A stretch of DNA of 51,073 bases from Treponema sp. (lineage in GTDB: Bacteria; Spirochaetota; Spirochaetia; Treponematales; Breznakiellaceae): NCBI GenBank assembly GCA_031266775.1, contig JAISAQ010000102.1, forward strand, positions 1 to 51,073, in the 5' to 3' direction. A model generated the notes under the pieces. The model was not told the DNA's origin, did not search any database, and worked only from the letters and a program-made list of their open reading frames with translations. Of this stretch, positions 1 to 7,672 are shown in pieces; the stretch's first letter is position 1, and the number at the start of each line of letters is the position of its first letter. A program made the translations under genes and the position numbers.

Positions 1-617
1 GCCCTCTGTATCCCTCTGTCCATCCTCATTACCTCTTCCACCAGCCCTTCAGAACTCTCCCTGTCTAAATACGCCAGCCACCGCTGTAACGCATCGTTCT
101 TTATGTCTTTTTCCTTCACCTTCCTGAACTTCGCCATCTCCACAAAATGTATCTCCAGCGCGTCCGTTAACATCACTCCTTTCCTCGTGTCTTCCCATAG
201 ATGAAAACTGCTGTGGTAATCCGTATCCGGCATAAGTTCAAAATCAATTATATTGACCGCTATGACCGCCGGTAATTCCTGATATTCCCGGCCTGCCTCC
301 AGCCCTTTGGAATATTCACGGCTCCAGTAAAAGAGGCTCCTCTTGTCCATGTTCCCAAGATTACGCAGCTGCACTTCCACATTTATCCGTGTCCCGTCTC
401 CTGTTTTTGACCGTACATCCAAGATACTGGTTTTGTCGCCTATAATTTCAGCCGTGAGATTCCGGTTCTCAATAATCTCGATTGAAACGAGCTTGTTTTT
501 CCCTTCCCGTTTCAGGACCGCGTTCAGGAAGGACAAAAGCTGCTCCTCGTCTCCTTTCTCTCCCATGACTTTACGGAACAAATAATCGTTAAGCGGGTTG
601 AGCCTTTCGGTTGTCAT
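1..617 (-). CDS. Rpn family (PD-(D/E)XK) recombination-promoting nuclease / putative transposase, partial
   Basis: The gene starts at ATG 615-617 behind a GGGAGA Shine-Dalgarno and stays open for 205 codons to the left edge, so its C-terminus is outside the window. The N-terminal residues (MTTERLNPLNDYLFRKVMGE) are the usual opening of Rpn/PDDEXK_2 proteins, which are annotated as transposases but act as DNA nucleases that promote RecA-independent recombination in E. coli. A PD-(D/E)XK-like core is visible: D in SILDVRSK, then E and Q in NVEVQL, followed by the family's RSLFYWSREYSKGL block. It stands alone, with no inverted repeats or second transposition gene beside it. Family call is confident; activity in this organism is inferred. 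Confidence 0.88.
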   Translation of the reverse strand, partial: MTTERLNPLNDYLFRKVMGEKGDEEQLLSFLNAVLKREGKNKLVSIEIIENRNLTAEIIGDKTSILDVRSKTGDGTRINVEVQLRNLGNMDKRSLFYWSREYSKGLEAGREYQELPAVIAVNIIDFELMPDTDYHSSFHLWEDTRKGVMLTDALEIHFVEMAKFRKVKEKDIKNDALQRWLAYLDRESSEGLVEEVMRMDRGIQR

Positions 618-675
618 AACATCTCCCGAAAAAGATAAATCATGATTTAAGTATAGATTTTTCCGGGGTAAAGGT

Positions 676-1012
676 CTATAGACGCGGCGGTTTTCCCCGG
701 TGCAGCCACAAGCTGCCAGCTTCCCATGCCTTGGCGGACAGAAGGTCGCGGTGATGGCTTTCGGAATATACCTTAAAATGATATACTTGTTTTCTCTTTC
801 CAACCCCATTTGCCTGGTATACACAGACCCCGATGGAAGAACTGATGTTGATGAAATGCTTCTTGGTAAACAACAACTTGATCAGGGATTATTTCTTCTA
901 TTATATTTAACCCTTCCTTGACAAATTGACAATCAGAAATAATTATCTCTGTTTTAGCAAAACATAATGATACAAAAACCAATATGAAAATTTTGTTCCA
1001 AATCAACACCAT
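676..1012 (-). pseudogene. Possible frameshifted small secreted-protein gene
   Basis: Two overlapping minus-strand frames look like halves of one small gene. The upstream half (from about 1012) begins MVLIWNKIFILVFVSLCFAK, a plausible signal peptide, and reads on to about 880. The downstream half (about 876 to 676) continues in another frame as NISSSIGVCVYQANGVGKRK and ends near a WEAGSLWLHRGK stretch. The frames meet at a GTTGTTGTT run near 870-880 where a shift would join them. No Shine-Dalgarno is obvious and no family is recognised. It could also be chance coding in an otherwise gene-free stretch (618-1200). Confidence 0.3.
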
Positions 1013-1128
1013 GTTTAACTGATAAACCACTAAAAAGAAACATTTCTTTACCCAGACAAACCGCCTATATAATCCCCGGACACCAATTACTATATCATAA
1101 TATGACCGGCGCGCAAAGGATATTTGAC

Positions 1129-1159
1129 TTGTTTAGTAACCCGGTTGGTTACTAAACAA
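1129..1159. repeat. Perfect 13-bp inverted repeat with 5-nt loop
   Basis: TTGTTTAGTAACC (1129-1141) is exactly mirrored by GGTTACTAAACAA (1147-1159) around CGGTT. It lies just beyond the 3' end of the TrmH-family gene. Neither side has a strong T-tract, so it could be a weak terminator or RNA-stabilising hairpin, an operator, or a remnant element. Apart from this hairpin and the degraded small gene, nothing else was recognised in 618-1200. Confidence 0.6.
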
Positions 1160-1200
1160 CTCTATTATCAGGGCTAATTCAGGCAGAATAGCATGAAATT

Positions 1201-2043
1201 TCATACGTTCGCGGGCCATTCCAGCGCGGCCGCCCAGGCGTGCATTACAATACCAAAAGCTACCGAAACATTGAGGCTTCCCTTGACGCCGAAAACGGGA
1301 ATGGACACCCGTCCAAGCGATGCGTCCGCGGCGGCCAATGCGGCGGGGCTTACTCCCAGTTCCTCACTGCCCGCTACGAGTACGCCCCGGTGCGGAAAAG
1401 AAAAACGGCCTATATCCGCGCCGCCTGTCTCAAGGGCAAACAGGGGGCCGGGAGGCATCGTTTCCGTCCGTTCCCAAGGCAGAACGGCGGCAGCGCCCAT
1501 GGCGGTCCGTTCCGCCCGTTTGTGCCGGGGATCGGCGGAAAAGGGGGAAAGCCAGATTTTTTCCGCCCCAAACGATTCCGCGGCGCGGAACATGGCCCCG
1601 ACATTAAAGGGGGAACGTATATCTTCAAGATACACCTGCATTCCCGCAAAGGGCCGCCGCCGCGCGGGATCAAGGGAGCCTTTCCCGTCAATCAGATCCC
1701 AGTCCGAGGGAAAGCGTCCTGTCTCCGCAAGAAGAATATGACGCACCGCATTAACGGCGCGGCGGATGCGCGGGCCCCGCGATTCGTTTGAGTATATTGA
1801 ACCAAACCCGGCGTCTTTTTCCCCGCAAAAAATCTCGCGGGCTTCACCCAGCGCCTTAAGGACGGCGGCCGGAAAAGCCCCGTCCCGGATCAGCATTTCA
1901 AGAACGCCGGAAAAATACGCCATGTCCATAACCGCGCCCGGCTCCGCCGTACAGAGGCGGTTTTCCGTTTCGGCGAATATCTTCGCCGTTTTCCGCAGCC
2001 GTAGCGGGCGGGGCAGACGTTCCAGTTTATGCAGGGGAATCAT
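1201..2043 (-). CDS. TrmH/SpoU family RNA 2'-O-ribose methyltransferase
   Basis: 280-residue protein of the SPOUT superfamily, expected to methylate the 2'-OH of a ribose in tRNA or rRNA using SAM. All three SpoU motifs are present in the C-terminal half: motif 1 (LEDIRSPFNVGAMFRAAESF, with the N and R expected for catalysis), motif 2 (VAGSEELGVSP) and motif 3 (VSIPVFGVKGSLNVSVAFGI), which builds the trefoil-knot SAM site. The N-terminal ~120 residues do not resemble the usual L30e-like substrate-binding domain, so the target is unclear. The start lies 3 nt after the stop of the upstream Fe-ADH-like gene, which suggests translational coupling. Family is secure; the RNA target cannot be named. 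Confidence 0.85.
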   Translation of the reverse strand: MIPLHKLERLPRPLRLRKTAKIFAETENRLCTAEPGAVMDMAYFSGVLEMLIRDGAFPAAVLKALGEAREIFCGEKDAGFGSIYSNESRGPRIRRAVNAVRHILLAETGRFPSDWDLIDGKGSLDPARRRPFAGMQVYLEDIRSPFNVGAMFRAAESFGAEKIWLSPFSADPRHKRAERTAMGAAAVLPWERTETMPPGPLFALETGGADIGRFSFPHRGVLVAGSEELGVSPAALAAADASLGRVSIPVFGVKGSLNVSVAFGIVMHAWAAALEWPANV

Positions 2044-2046
2044 TGT

Positions 2047-3189
2047 TTAAAAGGCTTGTTTCAAAATGTCAAACGCGTCTTCGGCGGCAACGGTCCAGGG
2101 AGAAAAGGCGACAAATTCCAGATTGCGGGCGGCTTCGGCCGCCGGGATAAGCCGGTCCAGGGAAAGATTAAAATCCTTGAAACGGGCGGGAACTTGCAGG
2201 GCGCCCATGCAGTTCCGTATGGTGTCAACGGTCATGGCGGCGGAATCGGCGATTGACGCCCCTTCCACAGGTTCGCCCATGAGGGCGGCGACTTTGGCAA
2301 TTTTTTCGGGCCTGGCGCTTACAAGCCGTTCCAGAATGTAGGGAAGCAGCACTGTGGAACACCAGGACTTCGCCACCGGAAAACGGCCGTTAAGGGCGTA
2401 GGCAAGGGCGGTGCCTATGCCGGGGGCGCTTACCGCCGATCCAAGAGCCATAAGAAAACCCGCGTTGGTTGCGCTGCTTACAAGATCAACGTTCTGATTA
2501 TTCATGTAGCTTTTCATCATTTGGGTGTAAAGGGAAATCGCCTGCTCCAGAAGGGCATCAGAAAGAAAACTGGATTTGGAAGAGCAGTAGGATTCCACGG
2601 CAACGCAAAAACCGTCAAAGGCGGTGGTGGCGGCAAATTTATCCGAAAGCGATTCGGACAGATTGCCGTCCATGACGGCGGCGGCGCAAAGCCCGCCGGG
2701 GGATTTTACCAGCTTTACCGAACGGTCACGGGGGTCAACGGCGATAAAGTAATCGGAAAAAAGAAAAGGGTCCCGGCCTGTCGTGGGAACGGCAATATAC
2801 GGAAGAAAAGCGCCGTCGCTTTTGCGGCCGTCAAGCAGATCAAACACCTCCAGTTTTGAACCGGAAAGAATGGCCGCCATGCGGGCAATGGACTGGGTCT
2901 TAAGGCCTCCGAAGCCGACTATGGCGGAACAGCGGGCCCCCCTGGCCAGCGAGGCGGCGGTTTCGGCTACATCGGCGGTAGCCTGGGCGGGAATTTCATC
3001 AAAAACAATGGATTCAATGCCCGAATCGTTCAGTACCGCCGTAAGCCGTTCAATGCCCTGGTTTTCATATAGAACCTGTTCGGTGGCCACCAAAACCCTG
3101 CTGCCGTACTTGTTGCAGAAAAAACCGATGCGGTTTATTGTATCCGTCCCTATGATGAGTTCCGGATCAAGCCTGAACGCAATATCCAT
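2047..3189 (-). CDS. Iron-dependent alcohol dehydrogenase-like protein with degenerate active site
   Basis: About 380 residues with the length and fold pattern of the Fe-ADH/dehydroquinate synthase-like family. The start chosen is ATG 3187-3189, which has an AAAGGAG Shine-Dalgarno 8 nt upstream; an in-frame ATG at 3231 lacks one. Family landmarks align but are altered. The NAD-binding GGGSxxD loop reads VGFGGLKT (~91-98), and the TTAGTGSE segment reads TTGRDPFLF. Of the four metal ligands (D-H-H-H in FucO) only the Asp remains (D192, in AFDGFCVAVES). The His positions are V196, L262 and W276, at the same 4- and 14-residue spacings. It is therefore probably not an iron-dependent oxidoreductase; a binding, structural or new catalytic role is possible. 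It is coupled to the TrmH-family gene. Confidence 0.75.
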   Translation of the reverse strand: MDIAFRLDPELIIGTDTINRIGFFCNKYGSRVLVATEQVLYENQGIERLTAVLNDSGIESIVFDEIPAQATADVAETAASLARGARCSAIVGFGGLKTQSIARMAAILSGSKLEVFDLLDGRKSDGAFLPYIAVPTTGRDPFLFSDYFIAVDPRDRSVKLVKSPGGLCAAAVMDGNLSESLSDKFAATTAFDGFCVAVESYCSSKSSFLSDALLEQAISLYTQMMKSYMNNQNVDLVSSATNAGFLMALGSAVSAPGIGTALAYALNGRFPVAKSWCSTVLLPYILERLVSARPEKIAKVAALMGEPVEGASIADSAAMTVDTIRNCMGALQVPARFKDFNLSLDRLIPAAEAARNLEFVAFSPWTVAAEDAFDILKQAF

Positions 3190-3237
3190 TGCCGCCGCTC
3201 CTTTGACGCACTCTGAACTTCGTTTTTTCATGTACCG

Positions 3238-3282
3238 AAAAAAAAGGCGGAACCTGATACATCATGTATCCCCGGTTCCGCC
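3238..3282 (-). terminator. Rho-independent terminator after flgM
   Basis: On the minus strand GGCGGAACC (3274-3282) pairs with GGTTCCGCC (3246-3254); the loop holds a nested GATACAT/ATGTATC stem, and eight Ts (3238-3245) follow. It ends flgM transcription and separates it from the Fe-ADH-like gene. Confidence 0.85.
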
Positions 3283-3330
3283 CGTTTATGCCGCCCGGCT
3301 ACAAACCCGGCCCGCCAGATGCCAAAGGCG

Positions 3331-3615
3331 CTAGAGGCCGAAAGCATCCATGATTTTATCCGCCGTGGCGTCAAGCAGACGTTCATTAATATAGGCCGGA
3401 TCGTTTATCTTGGCCTTAAGTTCAGCTATCCTTTCGGCCCGGATATCCGGGGCGGACGCAACCAGCCCTATGGCCTGGTACAGATCGCTCTTTTCCAGCG
3501 CCGCGGAAGTAAGATCTATGACATCGGATCTATTGTCTGTGTTAACGGATTCACTCCGCCCTGGCTTTTTACCGGGTTGAATGGGTTCCGGAGGACCTAT
3601 CCTGTCGATTATCAT
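3331..3615 (-). CDS. flgM: Anti-sigma-28 factor FlgM
   Basis: A protein of about 94 residues that binds and holds inactive the flagellar sigma factor FliA (sigma-28) until the hook-basal body is complete. The C-terminal half carries the FlgM sigma-binding helix signature (APDIRAERIAELKAKINDP) and ends in ATADKIMDAFGL, which I recognise from treponemal FlgM. The start at ATG 3613-3615 is preferred because AGGA lies 7 nt upstream; an in-frame ATG at 3619-3621 is also possible but too close to that site. The N-terminal half is polar and probably disordered, as usual. It lies downstream of rsmI and is closed by a strong terminator. No other flagellar gene is in the window. Confidence 0.88.
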   Translation of the reverse strand: MIIDRIGPPEPIQPGKKPGRSESVNTDNRSDVIDLTSAALEKSDLYQAIGLVASAPDIRAERIAELKAKINDPAYINERLLDATADKIMDAFGL

Positions 3616-3669
3616 ACCCATATCCTGCCTGCCTCAATTATCGGCATATCCCTACCAATAGTTTACACG

Positions 3670-4350
3670 TTAATTCAATTTCTTGCCAGATACATAGAGC
3701 GAAAATTCGCCGATTTGCCTGTTTTTTTCCTCAAAATAAGCGAAAATTTCCTCCGCGGAACCCCGCCTGTACTCCTCATGCACCTTGGTCATCTCCCGTC
3801 CGACACATACGTACCTTGTACTTTCCAATTCGGCAAGATCTTTCAAAAGCTTGAGAATACGGAAGGGAGATTCATAGAGAACGAACGCCGCCCCCGTATC
3901 AAGGAGTTCCTGGAGCCGGGATCTCCTCCGGCCTTCTTTGGGAGACAAAAAACCTTCAAAAATAACCGTCTTGTCCGTTCCGCCCGCGACGCTTACCAGG
4001 GCGGCAAAGGCCGAAGGACCAGGAACCGGAAGGGCGGAATGGCCCGCCGCCGAGACAAGCCGTACCAGCGCGGAGCCGGGATCGCTCAGGGCGGGAGTCC
4101 CTGCGTCGCTGGCATAGGCGACGATTTTTCCTTCATCAAGCAGGGCTATGACTTTTTCGGCGGCAGCATGCTCGTTCTGGGCCCTTACGGACATGAGTTT
4201 TACCTGAATACCCAGATGACTGAGCAGTTTGAGCGTCCGCCGGGTATCCTCACAGGCTACGACATCGGCCGTTTTAAGGATCTCAACCGCCCGGTACGTC
4301 AAATCCCCCAGATTTCCTATTGGAGTGCCGATAATATACAGGATTGCCAC
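3670..4350 (-). CDS. rsmI: 16S rRNA (cytidine-1402-2'-O)-methyltransferase RsmI
   Basis: 226-residue tetrapyrrole-methylase-fold protein that adds the 2'-O-methyl group to C1402 in the ribosomal P site using SAM. The N-terminus (YIIGTPIGNLGDLTYRA) is the RsmI signature, followed by EDTRRTLKLL, SDAGTPALSDPG and VPGPSAFAALV (SAM site) and a GFLSPKEGRRRSRL segment. At 226 residues it is shorter than many RsmI proteins (about 280), lacking the extra C-terminal region, which is common. It begins with GTG (4348-4350) with GGAAGG lying almost on the start. The divergent zinc-ribbon gene starts only 34 bp away, so the two promoters must overlap or one transcript is nearly leaderless. Confidence 0.93.
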   Translation of the reverse strand: MAILYIIGTPIGNLGDLTYRAVEILKTADVVACEDTRRTLKLLSHLGIQVKLMSVRAQNEHAAAEKVIALLDEGKIVAYASDAGTPALSDPGSALVRLVSAAGHSALPVPGPSAFAALVSVAGGTDKTVIFEGFLSPKEGRRRSRLQELLDTGAAFVLYESPFRILKLLKDLAELESTRYVCVGREMTKVHEEYRRGSAEEIFAYFEEKNRQIGEFSLYVSGKKLN

Positions 4351-4384
4351 CCTTCCAGTATACCCCGGGGCAAGGTCAGGAACA

Positions 4385-4816
4385 ATGGCTATATATCTTG
4401 AAGTACTGGCGCTTGTTGTTGCCGGAATAATCCTTCTCTGGTTCGGCTATACCCTTTTTTTTACCCTGAGCGGCGGCAGGGTATTTCCCAAAAAACACAA
4501 ACGCCCCGGAAGAAAACGGCCCAAGGGAGAAGCCCTCCCCGGTTCACCGCAGACCTGTCCCGTCTGTTCCGCCCGGCTGGACGACGGGGAACTGGTAAAA
4601 TCCTCAGCCTTTCCTTCGTTCAACGGAAAGGACAGGCTCATGCACCTGCGGGGCTGTGTGTACTGTCTTGAAGGAGACCGGCCCCGGATATGCCCGGTCT
4701 GCGGGGCCCGCCTTAAAAACAACGAGATCCTTATTGCCCGGATCTTCGAGCGGCCCCGGAAGCGTTCCCATGTTCACGTTCTGGGGTGCAGCCGGTGCAG
4801 GGGTCCAAAATCATAG
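4385..4816 (+). CDS. Membrane-anchored zinc-ribbon protein, function unknown
   Basis: 143 residues from ATG 4385 with AGGA 5 nt upstream. An N-terminal transmembrane helix (about residues 3-29) is followed by a basic stretch rich in K, R and P, then two Cys-pair modules: CPVCSAR (~57-63) with a later CVYC, and CPVCGAR (~98-104) with a later CSRC. Each unit has the CxxC...CxxC arrangement of a treble-clef or zinc-ribbon, so two zinc sites are likely, facing the cytoplasm if the helix is an N-out anchor. No enzyme motif is seen and no function can be assigned. It is divergent from rsmI, 39 bp ahead of glgX. Confidence 0.7.
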   Translation: MAIYLEVLALVVAGIILLWFGYTLFFTLSGGRVFPKKHKRPGRKRPKGEALPGSPQTCPVCSARLDDGELVKSSAFPSFNGKDRLMHLRGCVYCLEGDRPRICPVCGARLKNNEILIARIFERPRKRSHVHVLGCSRCRGPKS

Positions 4817-4840
4817 GAGTATACCGCGAAGGCACAAATA

Positions 4841-4849
4841 TGATATACT
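4841..4849 (+). promoter_or_regulatory. Extended -10 promoter for a leaderless glgX transcript
   Basis: TGA-TATACT (4841-4849) matches an extended -10 element (TGn-TATAAT). The glgX ATG begins 6 nt after the hexamer, where transcription would start, and there is no Shine-Dalgarno between them. No clear -35 hexamer is seen. Confidence 0.5.
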
Positions 4850-4855
4850 GTTTAT

Positions 4856-7024
4856 ATGTCCTTCGGTAAATTCGGCGTGGAAGCCGGGAAAGCCCTGCCT
4901 CTGGGTTCCACGATAACCGGCCGGGGGGTTAATTTTGCGGTCTTTTCAAGACATGCTACCGCGGTTTCCCTTCTTCTTTTTGAAAACGCCAGGCCTGACA
5001 GTCCCTATGAAGAGATCAGGCTGAACCCGGAAAAACACAAAACCGGCGATATTTGGCACTGCCACATACCGGGAACCGGCGCCGGGGCCTTTTACCTGTA
5101 CCGGGTAGACGGGCCGTATGTTCCGGAAAAAGGAAGCCGTTTCAATTACCACAAGGCGCTCATTGATCCTTACGCCAAGGAACTTACCGATCCCGGCGGC
5201 TGGGATTTTTCACTGTGTACGGGCTACGATCCCGAAGAGGCCGGCCGGGATCTTTCATTCTCATACAAGAACAACCTTTTCAGCCTGCCCCGGTGCGTCG
5301 TTATTGACGACAATGATTTTGACTGGCAGGAAGATACGCCTGTTAATTACCCGCTCAGGTTCAGCGTACTGTATGAAACCCATGTCCGCGGCCTTACCAA
5401 AAATCCCAATTCCGCCGTACAGCATCCGGGAACCTACCGGGGAGTAACCGAAAAAATTCCCTACTTCAAGGAACTGGGAATTACCAGCCTGGAATTTCTT
5501 CCCATTCAGGAATTCAACGAGCAGGAGCAGCGCAAAATAAACCCAAAAAACGGATCGCCTTTGGTCAACTATTGGGGTTATTCCACCGTGGCGTTTTTTG
5601 CCCCCAAAAAATCCTACGCATCGGACAATTCTCCGGGAGCTGCGGTAAGGGAATTCAAGGAAATGGTGCGGGCACTGCACCAGGCGGGACTTGAAGTGAT
5701 CCTTGACATCGTCTTTAATCACACGGCCGAAGGAAACGAGATGGGGCCGACCTTTTCGTTCCGGGGTTTTGACAATACGGTCTACTACATGCTCGACGAA
5801 AACAGCCGCTATTACAAGAATTATTCAGGATGCGGAAACACGGTGAACTGCAACCATCCTGTGGTCCGCAGCTTCATTATGGACTGCCTGCGTTACTGGG
5901 TGGTGGAGATGCACGTCGACGGTTTCCGCTTCGACCTTGGTTCCATTCTGGGCAGGGATCAGCAGGGAAAGCTCATGGAGAACCCGCCCATGCTGGAAAT
6001 GATAGCCCAGGAACCGGCCATGAGCCACACCAAGATCATCGCCGAAGCGTGGGACGCGGGCGGCGCATATCAGGTGGGATGGTTTCCCGGGGGGCGCTGG
6101 GCGGAATGGAACGACCGCTACCGGGACGACGTGCGCCGTTACTGGCGGACCGATCCCGGCGAAACCCGGCACCTTGCCACCAGGCTTTCGGGCAGTTCCG
6201 ATCTGTACCTCAGGGACGGACGCAAGCCTTTTCATTCCATTAATTTCATCACAAGCCATGACGGCTTTACCCTTAAAGACCTGGTCAGCTACAACGGCAA
6301 GCACAACGGCGATAACGGTGAAGACAACCGCGACGGAAACGACAGCAACAACAGTTTCAACTACGGCCACGAAGGCCCCTCCGGGGACCCGGTTCTGGAA
6401 ACCATACGGGAACGGCAGCTAAAGAATTTCTTTACTACCTTGATGGTCTCACTGGGAACCCCCATGATACTCGGCGGCGATGAGACAGGCAGAACCCAGC
6501 AGGGAAACAACAACGCGTACTGCCAGGATAACGAAATATCCTGGTATGACTGGTCCCTTGTTAAAAAGAACGCGGGGCTTTTCCGTTTTGTAAAAGAGAT
6601 TATCGCCTTCCGCCTCAGGCATCACGGTTTTATGCGGCCCGAATTCTACACGGGGCGGGACGGCAACTACAACGCCATTCCCGACATAAGCTGGTATAAC
6701 GAAGAAGGGGAAGCTCCAACGTGGGACAAGCCGGGCTATTGCCTTGCCCTGCGCATGGACGGAAGCAAGGCGGACATACTTGCGGACAGGGATGACAACG
6801 ATTTTTTCATCATGTTCAACGCCGCTCTTGATCCCGCGGATTTCAAAATTGCCGAAGCCCCGGAGAGAAAGATCTGGGTCAGGGCGGTGGACACCAGTCT
6901 TCCTTCTCCCGAAGACATACTCGAACCGGGACACGAAAAACGCCTCAAACAAACCGGCGTCTACAGGCTCATGGCCCGGAGCATGGCGATACTTATTTCA
7001 AAAGACGATTCCCGAGGGAAATGA
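4856..7024 (+). CDS. glgX: Glycogen debranching enzyme, isoamylase type (GlgX, GH13)
   Basis: 722 residues; hydrolyses alpha-1,6 branch links of glycogen or limit dextrins in the cytoplasm. An N-terminal CBM48 domain (~15-100; PLGSTITGRGVNFAVFS) precedes the GH13 barrel. The four conserved regions are visible: DIVFNHT (~284-290), DGFRFD with nucleophile D360, the acid/base E397 in IIAEAWD, and SHDG with H468/D469. The insert DNRDGNDSNNSFNYG is typical of GlgX and isoamylases. The start is fixed by the CBM48 alignment and lies next to an extended -10 element without a Shine-Dalgarno. It heads a tight run with a nucleotidase gene (1 nt gap) and a radical SAM gene; no other glycogen genes are in the window. 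Confidence 0.95.
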   Translation: MSFGKFGVEAGKALPLGSTITGRGVNFAVFSRHATAVSLLLFENARPDSPYEEIRLNPEKHKTGDIWHCHIPGTGAGAFYLYRVDGPYVPEKGSRFNYHKALIDPYAKELTDPGGWDFSLCTGYDPEEAGRDLSFSYKNNLFSLPRCVVIDDNDFDWQEDTPVNYPLRFSVLYETHVRGLTKNPNSAVQHPGTYRGVTEKIPYFKELGITSLEFLPIQEFNEQEQRKINPKNGSPLVNYWGYSTVAFFAPKKSYASDNSPGAAVREFKEMVRALHQAGLEVILDIVFNHTAEGNEMGPTFSFRGFDNTVYYMLDENSRYYKNYSGCGNTVNCNHPVVRSFIMDCLRYWVVEMHVDGFRFDLGSILGRDQQGKLMENPPMLEMIAQEPAMSHTKIIAEAWDAGGAYQVGWFPGGRWAEWNDRYRDDVRRYWRTDPGETRHLATRLSGSSDLYLRDGRKPFHSINFITSHDGFTLKDLVSYNGKHNGDNGEDNRDGNDSNNSFNYGHEGPSGDPVLETIRERQLKNFFTTLMVSLGTPMILGGDETGRTQQGNNNAYCQDNEISWYDWSLVKKNAGLFRFVKEIIAFRLRHHGFMRPEFYTGRDGNYNAIPDISWYNEEGEAPTWDKPGYCLALRMDGSKADILADRDDNDFFIMFNAALDPADFKIAEAPERKIWVRAVDTSLPSPEDILEPGHEKRLKQTGVYRLMARSMAILISKDDSRGK

Positions 7025-7025
7025 C

Positions 7026-7649
7026 ATGGACGAAAGTTGTTTTATTCTTGGCGTGGATCTTGACGGCGTCGTGGGCAATTTCTACGGGGCCATGCGGCGC
7101 ATCGCTGCGGAATGGCTCAACAAACCAGTTGATTCACTTACCGAAGAAGTCGGTTACGGGCTTGAAGAATGGAACATCGCCGAATTCGGCGGCTACGACC
7201 GGCTTCACCGTTTCGCCGTTACCCAGCGCCACATATTCCGGGACATGGAGCCTGTCACAAACGCTTCCGCGGTGCTGCGCAAACTTTCAAACCGGGGAAT
7301 ACGCATACGGATCATCACCCACCGGCTTTTTCTTAAATATTCACACAGGACCACGATTACCCAAACTGTCGACTGGCTCGACAACTACGACATTCCCTAC
7401 TGGGACATCTGTTTCATGGCGGACAAAGGCGCTGTCGGCGCCCATGTCTACATAGACGACGCCCCGGCCAATGTAACAAAGCTCCGCGAACAGGGATGCA
7501 GAACCATAGTCTTTACCAATTCCACAAACCGCATGCTTCCAGGCCCGCGCGCCGGTTCCTGGCTTGAGGCCGAAAAGCTGGTGATGAACAGCATGGAGGA
7601 ATGGAAGACAGGAACGCTGGATCTCTTCGGGGCGCCTTTGGCTTACTAA
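7026..7649 (+). CDS. NT5C-family 5'(3')-deoxyribonucleotidase-like HAD phosphatase
   Basis: 207 residues of the HAD superfamily. The N-terminal motif I is DLDGVVGNF (~10-18), where the first Asp is the predicted nucleophile and the second the acid/base. Motif II follows strands RIRIITH (~97), and motif III/IV is the VYIDDAPANV segment with paired Asp for magnesium. The arrangement fits the NT5C family (5' nucleotidase, deoxy (pyrimidine), cytosolic type C), which dephosphorylates nucleoside monophosphates. The substrate here is not shown by sequence. It begins 1 nt after the glgX stop and is probably translationally coupled to it. HAD fold is secure, substrate is inferred. Confidence 0.75.
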   Translation: MDESCFILGVDLDGVVGNFYGAMRRIAAEWLNKPVDSLTEEVGYGLEEWNIAEFGGYDRLHRFAVTQRHIFRDMEPVTNASAVLRKLSNRGIRIRIITHRLFLKYSHRTTITQTVDWLDNYDIPYWDICFMADKGAVGAHVYIDDAPANVTKLREQGCRTIVFTNSTNRMLPGPRAGSWLEAEKLVMNSMEEWKTGTLDLFGAPLAY

Positions 7650-7672
7650 TTCTTGTGCCAGAGGATCATACC

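Noticed and set aside
3319-4401. 360-codon open frame on the plus strand
   Set aside because: It crosses antisense over flgM and rsmI, both clearly real; no domain seen.
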